DNA of 18,269 nt from Bradyrhizobium sp. Its GTDB lineage: Bacteria > Pseudomonadota > Alphaproteobacteria > Rhizobiales > Xanthobacteraceae. Positions 1 through 8,640 of this stretch are shown piece by piece. The stretch lies in assembly GCA_028290305.1 (NCBI GenBank), contig JAQGKC010000110.1:1-18269 (forward strand), in the 5' to 3' direction. Within the stretch, counting starts at the first letter, position 1; every line of letters begins with the position of its first letter. The notes beneath the pieces were generated by a model. That model made no database searches, was not told the origin of the DNA, and saw only the letters and a list, made by a program, of their open reading frames with translations. Made by a program: the position numbers and the translations under genes.

Positions 1-555
1 AAGCTCGTGGTCGAAGAGCTTCAGCACCGGCTCAAGAACAAGTCGTCGACGATTCATGCCGTGCTGCACCAGGTGCTGGAGAACCAGCCGCAAGTCTGGA
101 CCGCCATCGACGATCGTATCCGCGCGCTGTCCGCGACCGACGATCTGATCGCGCGGGTCGACGGCAGCGGCTGCGACATCAAAGACCTGTTGCTCTCCGA
201 ACTCGGGCCTTACGGCCATGTCCGGTTCAGCCTGAACGGTGACCCGTTGTTTCTTCCCGCCAAGCTTGCGGTGAGCCTCGCATTGATCTTCCACGAGCTC
301 GCCACCAATGCCGGCAAATACGGCGCCTTCTCCTCGGCGCACGGGCTGTTGCAGGTGTCGTGGATGCTGTCGGGGGATCGCCTCGGCCTCACCTGGGACG
401 AGACCGAGGGTCCCGTGGTGGAGAGCGTCGGTGCGGCTGGATTCGGCACCAAGCTGTTGAAGTCGGCCCTGTCGTCCTTCGACGGCAAGACCGAGATCGT
501 GTTCCTGAAGACCGGGGTTCATTGCACGATGCAATGCCGCATACCTCGCTCCTGA
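1..555 (+). CDS. HWE-family sensor histidine kinase, 3' part (5' end outside window)
   Basis: The reading frame is open from the first base of the window to TGA at 553-555, so this is the C-terminal kinase part (184 codons visible) of a longer protein. The phosphoacceptor region is ELQHRLKNK, with the His about nine residues into the visible part. It is followed by an N-box HELATNAGKYG and the WDE (WxE) motif that, with the H-box, defines the HWE subfamily. A late GFGTKLL glycine motif completes the ATP-binding fold. HWE kinases usually phosphorylate stand-alone response regulators and are common in alphaproteobacteria, often behind PAS, GAF or phytochrome sensor domains. The sensor part is not visible, so the stimulus is unknown. 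The next gene downstream makes and breaks cyclic-di-GMP, but a 264-bp gap argues against a tight operon. Confidence 0.85.
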   Translation, partial: KLVVEELQHRLKNKSSTIHAVLHQVLENQPQVWTAIDDRIRALSATDDLIARVDGSGCDIKDLLLSELGPYGHVRFSLNGDPLFLPAKLAVSLALIFHELATNAGKYGAFSSAHGLLQVSWMLSGDRLGLTWDETEGPVVESVGAAGFGTKLLKSALSSFDGKTEIVFLKTGVHCTMQCRIPRS

Positions 556-819
556 TATCTGCGCAGCGCCGCCAGCAACCGCATTCACTGTTTCTGAACG
601 GCCGTTGATGAGCTGTTAACCTGCGGCGCAATGAGATCGGTCGGCAAGCCGGGCGGCATGATCTTGAAAATCCGCGGGCGTTCGGGAAAGATCGCCGCTC
701 AAACAACGGGGTAGCGTTGGCCCAGGATCGAGCTGCGGCGCTCGCGCGGTGGCAAAGAGTCCGTATTTCTCCGCACGGCTTAACTAAAATGAAGAGGGGA
801 CCGGTCATCATTCGCGGAC

Positions 820-2604
820 ATGCCGAGCCAAGCGATTCCCGACCTGCGGACCGCCGCGACCGATGCCGACGACCGGCAGGCGGCGGAATCCGAACTGAGA
901 CTTCTGCGGGGCGTGCTTCAGATGCTGCCCACGGGGGTGACGCTCCAGGACGAGCAGGGCCATTTCCTTCTGATCAACGACGCCGCAGCGTCCCAGTTCG
1001 GCATCTGCGGCAGCGAGCGGGCCACGCCGGCGTCGCCGCAACTGAGCCAGCGCAGCGCCAGCGCCGTTGAATTTCTGCGCAGCGGACGGCCGGCGACGAT
1101 CGAGGAATGCGTCGGCGACGGGCAGGCCAGGCAGGTGCTGCTCACGGCCCACCGACCGGTCCGCATTGCCGAGCGCGCCCTGCTTTTGTCCAGTTCAGCC
1201 GACATCAGCGAGCAGAAGGCGTTCGAAGACCAGTTGTTCCGCTCTGCCTATTATGACGAATTGACCGGCCTGCCGACGCGGCGGGTGATCGAGCATCGCG
1301 CCGACAGCCTGCTCAAGCACGACGAAGGCGGCGTGAGGTTCGCGCTTGCGTTTCTCGACATCGACAATTTCAAGCACATCAACGACTATTACGGCCATGA
1401 CGTCGGAGACACGCTGCTGGTCGAGCTGTCGAAGCGGCTGACCCGAGACCTGCGCGAGTCCGACATGCTGGCGCGGATCAGCGGCGATGAATTCCTGCTG
1501 CTGCTCAGCCCGATCCAAGGCACGCATGAGGTCGAGGACTTTCTCCAGTCGACGATCAGCCGGCTCAGTGCGCCGTTCTTCATCGACGGATCGGAGATCT
1601 TCGCCTCCACCTCGATCGGGGTCAGCCTCTATCCCGACCACGGCACGAGCTACAACGTGCTGCGCCAGAACGCCGACCTTGCGATGTACCGCGTCAAGAA
1701 CGAGGGCAAGGGCGCGGTCGCGTTTTTCGATGCCGCCATGGAGCACGAAGCGCTGGCCCGGATGAAGGTCGAGCAGTCGCTGCGGCTCGCCATCCTGGAA
1801 AAGCGGTTCTGCTGCGCCTTCCAGACCAAGGTCGACATCCGCACACAGGAGATCAAGGGCATCGAAGCGCTGGTCCGATTGCGCGACGATGAAGGCGTCA
1901 TCCAGGCACCGGGCACCTTCATCAATCTGGCCGTGGAGCTTGGCCTGATCGACGAACTCACGCACCTCGTTCTGGCCGAGATCGTCAAATCGATCGACCT
2001 CATCAACGAAACCTTTGGCCCGACCGCCACGATCAGCATCAATGTCGCCGCCAAGCAGGCCGTCAATCCGGCATTCATGCAGTCGTTCGCGCTCGCCCTG
2101 GAGGCGACCGGTTTCCCCCAGCGCTTCATGATCGAGGTGACCGAAGACGCATTTGTCACCAAGAGCTATTTCCAGGAAGAGATTTTGCCGATCCTGCGGA
2201 AGCTTGGTATCGGCGTCTCGATCGACGATTTCGGCATCGGCTATTCGTCGCTGTCGGCGCTGGCCGACATCACAGCCGACGAGATCAAGATCGACCGGTC
2301 CTTCATCACCGACATTCATCGGCGGCCGCGCAGCCAGGGCATCCTGCGGGCGATCGAATCCTTGAGCGAAGCGCTCGGCATGACCGTAATCGCCGAGGGC
2401 ATCGAGTCGTTCGAGGAACTCGCCTATCTGCAGGCCGCGACAAAGATCCGCTATGCGCAGGGCTACTATTTCTCGCGGCCGATCTTCCTTGAAGAACTGA
2501 AGCCCGCGGTCCCCCTCGCCAGCGAATCGCGCAGCAGCCTGGCAAACCGCCCGGTGCAGCAAAATCGGATCGCCTATTCACGCGGCAGCCGCTATCAGCG
2601 CTAA
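820..2604 (+). CDS. PAS-like / GGDEF / EAL cyclic-di-GMP turnover protein (soluble)
   Basis: A 594-aa protein with no obvious membrane segment. Residues ~27-130 resemble a PAS sensor fold. Residues ~143-300 are a GGDEF (diguanylate cyclase) domain with metal-binding Asp in LDIDNFK and the signature SGDEF at 221-225. The allosteric I-site RxxD is intact at R212-D215, exactly five residues before the signature. Residues ~315-565 are an EAL phosphodiesterase domain with E349 of EAL, N408, E439, D469-D470, K490, E526 and Q547 all in place. By sequence both activities could be functional, and the intact I-site predicts product inhibition of the cyclase. The frame is closed by TGA at 790-792, so ATG 820 is the first usable ATG or GTG start. 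The best Shine-Dalgarno-like stretch (GAAGAGGGG, 791-799) is about 20 bases upstream, which is far. It would tune the cellular cyclic-di-GMP pool that controls motility and biofilm. Confidence 0.9.
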   Translation: MPSQAIPDLRTAATDADDRQAAESELRLLRGVLQMLPTGVTLQDEQGHFLLINDAAASQFGICGSERATPASPQLSQRSASAVEFLRSGRPATIEECVGDGQARQVLLTAHRPVRIAERALLLSSSADISEQKAFEDQLFRSAYYDELTGLPTRRVIEHRADSLLKHDEGGVRFALAFLDIDNFKHINDYYGHDVGDTLLVELSKRLTRDLRESDMLARISGDEFLLLLSPIQGTHEVEDFLQSTISRLSAPFFIDGSEIFASTSIGVSLYPDHGTSYNVLRQNADLAMYRVKNEGKGAVAFFDAAMEHEALARMKVEQSLRLAILEKRFCCAFQTKVDIRTQEIKGIEALVRLRDDEGVIQAPGTFINLAVELGLIDELTHLVLAEIVKSIDLINETFGPTATISINVAAKQAVNPAFMQSFALALEATGFPQRFMIEVTEDAFVTKSYFQEEILPILRKLGIGVSIDDFGIGYSSLSALADITADEIKIDRSFITDIHRRPRSQGILRAIESLSEALGMTVIAEGIESFEELAYLQAATKIRYAQGYYFSRPIFLEELKPAVPLASESRSSLANRPVQQNRIAYSRGSRYQR

Positions 2605-2678
2605 CTGACTGGCTTAACTGGCAGCATCTCTTCGGCAATCACATCGAGAATCGCGATGACGCGCCCGGCCGTGACGCA

Positions 2679-2694
2679 TTAAACATGCGTTAAC
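2679..2694. promoter_or_regulatory. Candidate CtrA box (perfect TTAA-N7-TTAAC)
   Basis: The bases read TTAA, seven bases, TTAAC, an exact match to the CtrA consensus known from Caulobacter and used across alphaproteobacteria. It lies in the 199-bp gap before the membrane GGDEF-EAL gene, about 110 bp upstream of the preferred ATG. That position suits direct control of that gene by the cell-cycle and motility regulator CtrA. A second, near-consensus box lies 44 bp downstream. Binding is inferred from sequence only. Confidence 0.6.
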
Positions 2695-2722
2695 GCTCCG
2701 CGCGGTTGCGAAAAAATACGGG

Positions 2723-2738
2723 TTAAATCTAAAGTAAC
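2723..2738. promoter_or_regulatory. Second candidate CtrA box (TTAA-N7-GTAAC)
   Basis: One mismatch from the TTAA-N7-TTAAC consensus, and spaced 44 bp (about four helical turns) from the perfect box at 2679-2694. The two sites would therefore lie on the same face of the DNA. A weaker TTAC-N7-TTAT follows at 2744-2758, next to the palindrome AACCGGTT (2749-2756). Paired sites are common at CtrA-controlled promoters. Confidence 0.4.
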
Positions 2739-2803
2739 CTGATTTACTAACCGGTTATGCCATTGCCGCATTGTATGCATGTCCCCCCTTGGGAAGTGGG
2801 GAA

Positions 2804-5800
2804 ATGCACGAGCCGATTTCCAGCCTCCGGAGCTTAAAGTCCCGCGCAGCCGCCGCCCGGCCGCGACGAATGGTCATGGCCGGCGGCCGCGATCCGGTGC
2901 TCTGGCTGATCGCTTGCGGCTGCGCGCTCGTCGCCGCCATCATCATTGGCGCAGTCACGATGGTCGGTGAATTCCGCGAGCGGGCGCTCACCAACAGCGA
3001 GCGCGCGCTGGAAAATACCGTCCTGCTGGTGGCCCGCCATTTCAACCAGCAGTTCGAGGACGGCGACGTCATCGCGGCCAACCTGATCGCGCAGATGCAG
3101 ATATCGGCGATGGCGTCGGCAGAACAGTTCAGGGCGCAGATGTCGACGGCCGCAGCACACGAGACGCTGCGTTCCAGGGCGGGCGTCTCGTCCTATATCG
3201 GCAATGTCAGCATCTTCGATTCCGATGGGCAGTTGATCAATGCATCGAATGCCTGGCCGACGGCCACGCTGAGCATCGCCGACCAGGACTTCTTCAAGAC
3301 CTTCAGGCCGGATCCCAATCCGGAAACGGCTCCGACCGACCCGGTTCGCCGACTGTCCACCGACGGCAGCACGATCGTGATCGCCCACCGGCTGAGCGGC
3401 CCTCACGGCGCGTTTCTCGGCGTGATGACGCGGCGCATCGATCCGCTCATCTACGAGAAATTCTTCGCGTCTGTCGCGCTCAGCGAGGGTGCGGCCATCG
3501 CGATGTTCCATGCCGATGGAACGCTGCTGGCGCGGTTTCCGCATCTCGATGCGATGATCGGGCGAAAATTCGGAACGGTGCCGGTGCTGCAACGCGTCCT
3601 GGCCAAGGGAGGCCGGCAGACATTGCGCGTGCAGAGCCCGTTCGATCAGAAGGACCGGCTGGGCTCCGCAGTCATGCTGGAGCACCTCCCGATCGCGATC
3701 GTGGTGACCGAAACCGTCGCGGCCGCGTTAGCCGACTGGGGCGCGCAGACGCGGCTGTTGACCATCGCTGCCGTCGTCTGCGCCGCGCTGATCGCTCTGA
3801 TTTTCTTCCTGATCATTCGGCAGATCGCCCGGCAGAGCCGCGAGGCGCAGCGCCGGCTGGAAATGGAAAAGCAGCGGCTCGACACCGCGCTCAACAACAT
3901 GACGCAGGGCCTCGTGCTGTACGACGCGGCGGCGCGCGTCGTCACCACCAATCAGCGCTATCTTGACCTGCATTCATTGCCGGCCGAACTCGTCAAGCCC
4001 GGCCTGCATTTCCGTGCGCTGATTCAGCTTCGCAAGGACACCGGAACGTTCGATGGCGACGTCGACGAGTTCTGTTCGAGCGTCATGCACGAGGTCGCGC
4101 GCGGGCGGGTGCATCATCGTCTGCTGGAATGCGACGACGGACGCGCCTTCCTGATCGTCAACAAGCCGCTCGCACAAGGCGGATGGGTGGCGACCATCGA
4201 GGACATCACCGAACGCCGAAACCTCGAACATGAACGCGACCGCAGCTATGCGTTCCTGCGCGAGATCATCGACCACATCCCCTCCCAGATCACGGTGAAG
4301 GATGCCCGCGACCGGCGCTATGTGCTTTCCAACCAGGTCGCGGAGACGCAGTTCTGCCTGACGCGCGCCGAGATCATCGGCCGGACGCCGTTCGAGCTGT
4401 TCGACCCATCGCTGGCGCAACGGATCACCGCCGATGACGACAGGGCGCTCGAGTCGGCCGCCAGCCTGTTCATCGACGAGCATAGCTGGGAGAGCAAGGC
4501 GTCCGGCAGCCGCTTCATTACCTCGAAACGCATCATCATCCGCGATCAGGCCGCCGATCCCCGCTACATCATCAACGTGGTCGAGGACGTCACCGAGCGG
4601 CGGCGGGCCGACGAGAAGATCGCGCATCTCGCGCATTACGATGCGCTGACCGACTTGCCGAACCGGGTGCTGTTCCGCGAGCGGATCGAACGCGAACTGG
4701 CGCGGGCAGCGCAGGGCAAGCCGTTCGCGCTGCTGTATATCGACATCGACGAATTCAAGGCGATCAACGATTCGCTCGGCCATCATGTCGGCGACGAGAT
4801 GCTGAAGACCGTGGCACGCCGGATCCGCGCCTGCGTCAAGGACGGCGACCTGGTCGCGCGGCTTGGCGGCGACGAATTCGCTGTCATCATGACCGATGTC
4901 GCGAATGCCGCGGAGGTCGAGGCCTTCGTCACCCCGCTCTATGAGGCGATCCGCAGTCCCTGTCAGTGCCTCGGCCACCACCTTCTGACCAACGCCAGCA
5001 TCGGCATCGCATTGGCGCCGCGCGACGGCACCGAACTCGATCAGCTGATCAAGAACGCGGATCTTGCGATGTATGCCGCGAAATCCGGCGGCCGCCGCAC
5101 CTATCGTTTCTTCGAGCCGGCGATGGGCGCGAGCGCCAATGCCCGCCTGACCATGGAGCAGGACCTGCGGCAGGCGCTCGCGACAGGCGGCTTCGAGATC
5201 CATTACCAGCCGCTGGTCAATTTCGGGAGCGGCGAGGTGTGCGGCTGCGAGGCGCTGCTGCGCTGGCGCCATCCCGAACGCGGCATGATCCCGCCTGCCG
5301 AATTCATCCCGGTCGCGGAAGATGCCGGCCTGATCGACGAACTCGGCGATTGGGTGCTGCGCACCGCCTGCGCCGAGGCAGCCCTCTGGCCCGATCACAT
5401 CCACGTCGCCGTCAACGTGTCGCCGATCCAGTTGCAGTGCCAGACGCTCGCGATCAAGGTCGCAAGCGCGCTCGCGAACTCCGGCCTCAAGCCTGGCCGA
5501 TTGGAACTCGAGATCACCGAAGCGGTGCTGATCCGCGACGACGAGGCCGCGCTGGCCATCCTGCACCAGCTCCGCGGCATCGGCGTGCGCATCGCGCTCG
5601 ACGATTTCGGCACCGGCTATTCCTCGCTGAGCTACCTGAAGCGCTTCCCGTTCGACAAGATCAAGATCGACCGCTGCTTCGTCAACGATCTCGACGCGGC
5701 CGGCGGAACGTCGTCGATCGTGCAGGCGGTGGTGAACATCGCAAGCGCGCTCGACATGACGACGGTCGCGGAGGGCGTCGAGACCGAGGCGCAGCGGGCG

Positions 5801-5920
5801 CTGTTGCGCGAACTCGGCTGCACGCAGATGCAGGGCTATCTGTTCAGCCCGCCGAAGCCGGCCGCCGAGGTCAAGCAGTTCTTCACCACGCGTTCGACGC
5901 AAGCCGCGGCGGTGGCCTGA
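2804..5920 (+). CDS. Membrane sensor Cache-like / PAS / PAS / GGDEF / EAL protein
   Basis: 1038 aa from ATG 2804. I chose this start because GGGAAG and GGGG purine stretches lie just upstream; the frame could also begin at TTG 2771. In order: a basic N-terminus, membrane helix ~33-53, a periplasmic Cache-like sensor ~60-310, membrane helix ~318-338, and a short helical linker. Then come PAS ~360-470, PAS ~483-600, GGDEF ~605-770 and EAL ~785-1035. The cyclase signature GGDEF is perfect (688-692), but the I-site position reads KDGD (679-682) instead of RxxD, so feedback inhibition may be weakened. EAL residues E816, N871, E903, D933-D934, K954, E990 and Q1010 are present. It should couple an extracytoplasmic small-molecule signal to cyclic-di-GMP level. 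It is a separate transcription unit from the preceding GGDEF-EAL gene if the CtrA boxes upstream are real. Confidence 0.9.
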   Translation: MHEPISSLRSLKSRAAAARPRRMVMAGGRDPVLWLIACGCALVAAIIIGAVTMVGEFRERALTNSERALENTVLLVARHFNQQFEDGDVIAANLIAQMQISAMASAEQFRAQMSTAAAHETLRSRAGVSSYIGNVSIFDSDGQLINASNAWPTATLSIADQDFFKTFRPDPNPETAPTDPVRRLSTDGSTIVIAHRLSGPHGAFLGVMTRRIDPLIYEKFFASVALSEGAAIAMFHADGTLLARFPHLDAMIGRKFGTVPVLQRVLAKGGRQTLRVQSPFDQKDRLGSAVMLEHLPIAIVVTETVAAALADWGAQTRLLTIAAVVCAALIALIFFLIIRQIARQSREAQRRLEMEKQRLDTALNNMTQGLVLYDAAARVVTTNQRYLDLHSLPAELVKPGLHFRALIQLRKDTGTFDGDVDEFCSSVMHEVARGRVHHRLLECDDGRAFLIVNKPLAQGGWVATIEDITERRNLEHERDRSYAFLREIIDHIPSQITVKDARDRRYVLSNQVAETQFCLTRAEIIGRTPFELFDPSLAQRITADDDRALESAASLFIDEHSWESKASGSRFITSKRIIIRDQAADPRYIINVVEDVTERRRADEKIAHLAHYDALTDLPNRVLFRERIERELARAAQGKPFALLYIDIDEFKAINDSLGHHVGDEMLKTVARRIRACVKDGDLVARLGGDEFAVIMTDVANAAEVEAFVTPLYEAIRSPCQCLGHHLLTNASIGIALAPRDGTELDQLIKNADLAMYAAKSGGRRTYRFFEPAMGASANARLTMEQDLRQALATGGFEIHYQPLVNFGSGEVCGCEALLRWRHPERGMIPPAEFIPVAEDAGLIDELGDWVLRTACAEAALWPDHIHVAVNVSPIQLQCQTLAIKVASALANSGLKPGRLELEITEAVLIRDDEAALAILHQLRGIGVRIALDDFGTGYSSLSYLKRFPFDKIKIDRCFVNDLDAAGGTSSIVQAVVNIASALDMTTVAEGVETEAQRALLRELGCTQMQGYLFSPPKPAAEVKQFFTTRSTQAAAVA

Positions 5921-5936
5921 TCCGGTTTCGCCGAGG

Positions 5937-6899
5937 TCAGCCGCACGCCCAGTCGAGCTGCATGTTCAGGAAATCGAGCTGGCAATTTCCGGTGCCGAAA
6001 TTGTAGCCGCCCAGATATTCGTCGAATTCGACATAGAACGTGCTGAAGTCCGGCGTCGATTGGATCGGCTGCATCGTGCCGCCGATATGGTTGTGGGCAT
6101 GATCCGCGGTCCAGATCTGCTTGCGATAGTTTTCCGCCTTGGGAATGCCGCTCTCGTAGTAATAGGGCTGCTGATAGCCGGATGCTCTCTTCTTCGCGAA
6201 GGGGTCCTCGGGCGCTTTGCCGGCATTTGGATCGTTGGCCCGCGGGCTCCATCGCAACGCCCTGCTCCAGCCGGGCCGGGCGTCGGGAATGCCGCCGAGT
6301 ATCTTGTGGATGAAATGATCCTCGGCCTTGCCGCTCGATGACGCTCCGGTCTGCCAATCGAAATAGGCGCGGGCGCCGCCCACCGAGATCCAGTGCGGCG
6401 TTGAATGACAACTCAGCGCGCTCGCCGCGGTCGTGTCCGGCGGACGGCACAGCGGACCGTTCAATTCGGCTTCGCTCAAGAGGATAACGGCGAAACTGTC
6501 GTCGAGCACGTCGATCATGCGGTGCAGACGCGGATGGCTATCCTGCGCGGCGTTCCAGAACGGAAGATAGCGTTCGTCGTCCGGCGCGGCGGGACCGGTC
6601 ATCGCCGATTGAATGGCATCGTCCGGGGCGGTGCCGCCGTCGCTGTGCTCGACGCAGGACGCGAAGAAACTCAAGCCTGCGATCTCCGGCCCATGGCAGC
6701 GATAGTCCGGCGGCAGCCGCAACGTGAAGCCGTGCACCAGCGGATAGCCGGTCAAGGGGTCCAGCGGCCATTGTCGAGGCGAAATGCCGGCCGGCAGGCC
6801 GAAGCACCAGCCGTGACATTCGGGGCCGGGAATTGGTTCCTGATGCAGGATTTCGAGATTGTAGGCTTGCGTTGGCAGCGGGCAACTTGGCTCTGGCAT
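5937..6899 (-). CDS. Conserved hypothetical protein, 320 aa
   Basis: I do not recognise this protein with confidence. It has no signal peptide or membrane helix. It is rich in aromatic residues, His and Cys (for example CHGWCFGLP near residues 28-36 and YRCHGPE near 66-72). The last 60 residues are rich in Gly, Phe and Asp (FDEYLGGYNFGTGNCQLDF) and end WACG. The HKILGGIPD and FYVEFDEYLGG segments vaguely recall DUF1963/YwqG-type proteins, but the match is too weak to name it. ATG 6899 is preceded by GGAAA eight bases upstream. It converges with the GGDEF-EAL gene across a 16-bp gap and is not obviously part of an operon. A decayed monooxygenase 3' end lies just upstream. Confidence 0.65.
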   Translation of the reverse strand: MPEPSCPLPTQAYNLEILHQEPIPGPECHGWCFGLPAGISPRQWPLDPLTGYPLVHGFTLRLPPDYRCHGPEIAGLSFFASCVEHSDGGTAPDDAIQSAMTGPAAPDDERYLPFWNAAQDSHPRLHRMIDVLDDSFAVILLSEAELNGPLCRPPDTTAASALSCHSTPHWISVGGARAYFDWQTGASSSGKAEDHFIHKILGGIPDARPGWSRALRWSPRANDPNAGKAPEDPFAKKRASGYQQPYYYESGIPKAENYRKQIWTADHAHNHIGGTMQPIQSTPDFSTFYVEFDEYLGGYNFGTGNCQLDFLNMQLDWACG

Positions 6900-6948
6900 G
6901 GACGTTTCCGACGAGGACCTTGCTGTGTCTTACTCTTCCGGCCCGAAC

Positions 6949-6993
6949 TTATTCCGCGGCCTGGCCGCAAATGTTCGCGGCAAGGATTGGTCG
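6949..6993 (-). pseudogene. Remnant of the 3' end of an LLM-family monooxygenase gene
   Basis: Read on the minus strand, these 45 bases encode RPILAANICGQAAE and a stop. The damaged monooxygenase gene at 8641-8685 ends RPILAANNRGRLAA and a stop, which is the same length with 9 of 14 residues shared. By hand alignment the DNA is identical at 35 of 45 positions. Sequence further upstream (6994-7175) has no recognisable coding sequence related to that family, so only the tail survives. The embedded GCCGC/GCGGC inverted repeat (6964-6981) could instead mean that the conserved unit is a small hairpin rather than a gene scar. Confidence 0.45.
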
Positions 6994-7175
6994 CACCGGC
7001 CCTCCGACGCGTTCAGCCGGTTTGCTGGGCAGATCGCGATGAAACATATCGGAGGGCAGGCGAAAACATGACGGATGCGTGACGCGCCGCGACTTTCCCG
7101 CGAGTCTCGCTATCGCGCTCGTCGTCAGCGCGTTATAAACCGCGTCAGCATCACGCGGCTTGAACCGGTCATCTC

Positions 7176-7580
7176 ATGCAACCCGTATCTATTATTCTGA
7201 ATCTTCTCTGGATTGTGATCGGCGGCGCCTGGATGGCTTTTGGCTGGCTGGTCGCTGCGACCATCATGGCGATCACCATCATCGGCCTGCCCTGGGCGCG
7301 CGCCGCCTTCAATATCGCGGTCTATACGCTGCTGCCGTTCGGATCGCGGGCGGTACGCCGCGACGAGATCACGGGCATGAGCGACGCCGGGACAGGCCCG
7401 CTCGGGTTGATCGGCAATCTGATCTGGCTCGTGCTCGCAGGTTGGTGGCTGGCGCTGGGGCACCTCATCACGGCGATGATGCTGGCGATCACCATCATCG
7501 GCATTCCGTTCGCCTGGGCGCATCTGAAACTCGCCGGCATCGCGCTCTGGCCGATCGGCAAGGTTATCGTGCCGGCCTGA
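7176..7580 (+). CDS. yccF: YccF-like inner-membrane protein (two YccF repeats)
   Basis: A 134-aa, very hydrophobic protein made of two related halves. Each half has a hydrophobic NL(L/I)W segment followed by AITIIG(L/I)P: the first copy spans residues ~9-55 and the second ~81-125. A polar linker (SRAVRRDEITGMSD) separates them. This duplicated architecture and the length match the YccF family (E. coli YccF, 148 aa), an inner-membrane family of unknown biochemical role. No good Shine-Dalgarno sequence precedes ATG 7176. The stop is 3 bp from the stop of the convergent hydrolase gene. The symbol reflects family membership, not proven orthology. Confidence 0.85.
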   Translation: MQPVSIILNLLWIVIGGAWMAFGWLVAATIMAITIIGLPWARAAFNIAVYTLLPFGSRAVRRDEITGMSDAGTGPLGLIGNLIWLVLAGWWLALGHLITAMMLAITIIGIPFAWAHLKLAGIALWPIGKVIVPA

Positions 7581-7583
7581 ATC

Positions 7584-8615
7584 CTACCGATCGGCCTCGC
7601 ATCCCGGCAGATCGAACAGCGCCTTGAGGCCGCAGGGCGAGGTCAGCATCTTGTCCTGCTGATGCGCGACGCCCGGCACGTCCCATGCCCTGTGATTCGG
7701 CGTGCCATGATCCCGCGCCTGCATGACGGCAACATAGGCGTGACCGCGCGCGTAGCGGTTCGCCCCTTCGGCCTCGGCCATGCAGGACTTGTCGAGGGCG
7801 GGATGGTTGGGATCAATGTCCAAGGTCCCAAACAGATAGATGATCCGCCGCGCCACGTAAGCTTTCTCTAAAGCGGTGGCGGCCGCATCGGCGAGATAGG
7901 GCGGCCGGTCCGCCATGCCGTACTTCCAACTGTTATAGCCGGGACAGTTGGCGGCAATCGACGCTTCGGGCCGCTCAGCACTGAAATAGGCATAGGACGA
8001 GGGATCGGCGACCACATAGCGCACGGCGATGCCCGCGCGCACCAGCGCCAGATCTCCCTTGGCTGCGATCGCGTAGCGCTGCACGACCTGCGCTCCGCCG
8101 GAATGGCCGGCCACCACGACCTGCATGAGGTTTGGAAACAGCCGGCGATCCGCCAGTTTCGCGAAGATCGCATCAAGCGCATCGAACGAGCTCACGGGCT
8201 CCGGCCCGACGGCCGGATCGCCCGCTTCCCAGCCCGTGAACGTCCACCGCAGCGTGTCGGGAGACAGGCCGAAGGTTTCGACATCCGCTGCGGTGAGAAA
8301 TTGCGGAGCGATCATGATCGTGGCCTTGCCGGCATCGCCGGCCGCGGCCTGGGCTTTCAGCGCGGATCGAAAATATTGATCCGCATCCCGCCGCACCCCG
8401 TGCAGAACCAGGACCGCGCGCGTGATCCCGGGCAGCGGGCGCGACCAGTCGGCCGAGACATAGAGCGGAAATGCGCCGTGGGCGCCGACCGGAATGCGGC
8501 CGTCGGCAACCTCCTTGACCGGCCGCTGACGGGACGTCTCCTCGGCGCACCAGGCGACATTGCTCAATGCAAATGCAAGAAGCGTTGCTCCCGAAAGCCG
8601 GTGCAGCATGCGCAT
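7584..8615 (-). CDS. Exported alpha/beta-hydrolase (esterase-like)
   Basis: The frame is open much further upstream, but I place the start at ATG 8615. GGAG lies seven bases before it, and the protein then begins with a typical Sec signal peptide (hydrophobic core ~9-22, cleavage near AWCA, residue 24), giving 343 aa. Alpha/beta-hydrolase marks are an early VLVLHG turn (68-73, oxyanion region), the nucleophile elbow GHSGG with Ser172, an acid candidate in FGTLDIDP (D265 or D267) and His318 in PGVAHQQ. Several Cys (224, 278, 328, 339) could form disulphides in the periplasm. The substrate cannot be told from sequence; small esters or plant-derived compounds are possible. The upstream in-frame extension is the middle part of a broken monooxygenase gene and is not part of this protein. 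Confidence 0.8.
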   Translation of the reverse strand: MRMLHRLSGATLLAFALSNVAWCAEETSRQRPVKEVADGRIPVGAHGAFPLYVSADWSRPLPGITRAVLVLHGVRRDADQYFRSALKAQAAAGDAGKATIMIAPQFLTAADVETFGLSPDTLRWTFTGWEAGDPAVGPEPVSSFDALDAIFAKLADRRLFPNLMQVVVAGHSGGAQVVQRYAIAAKGDLALVRAGIAVRYVVADPSSYAYFSAERPEASIAANCPGYNSWKYGMADRPPYLADAAATALEKAYVARRIIYLFGTLDIDPNHPALDKSCMAEAEGANRYARGHAYVAVMQARDHGTPNHRAWDVPGVAHQQDKMLTSPCGLKALFDLPGCEADR

Positions 8616-8640
8616 TCCACAACTCCGTCGATGCGCGGCC

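Noticed and set aside
1195..2562. Long minus-strand ORF (455 aa) opposite the first GGDEF-EAL gene, and a similar 642-aa one at 3974-5902
   Set aside because: Long antisense frames are expected opposite G+C-rich genes. The plus-strand frames carry complete GGDEF and EAL motifs, and the antisense products are low-complexity Arg/Asp/Gln-rich.
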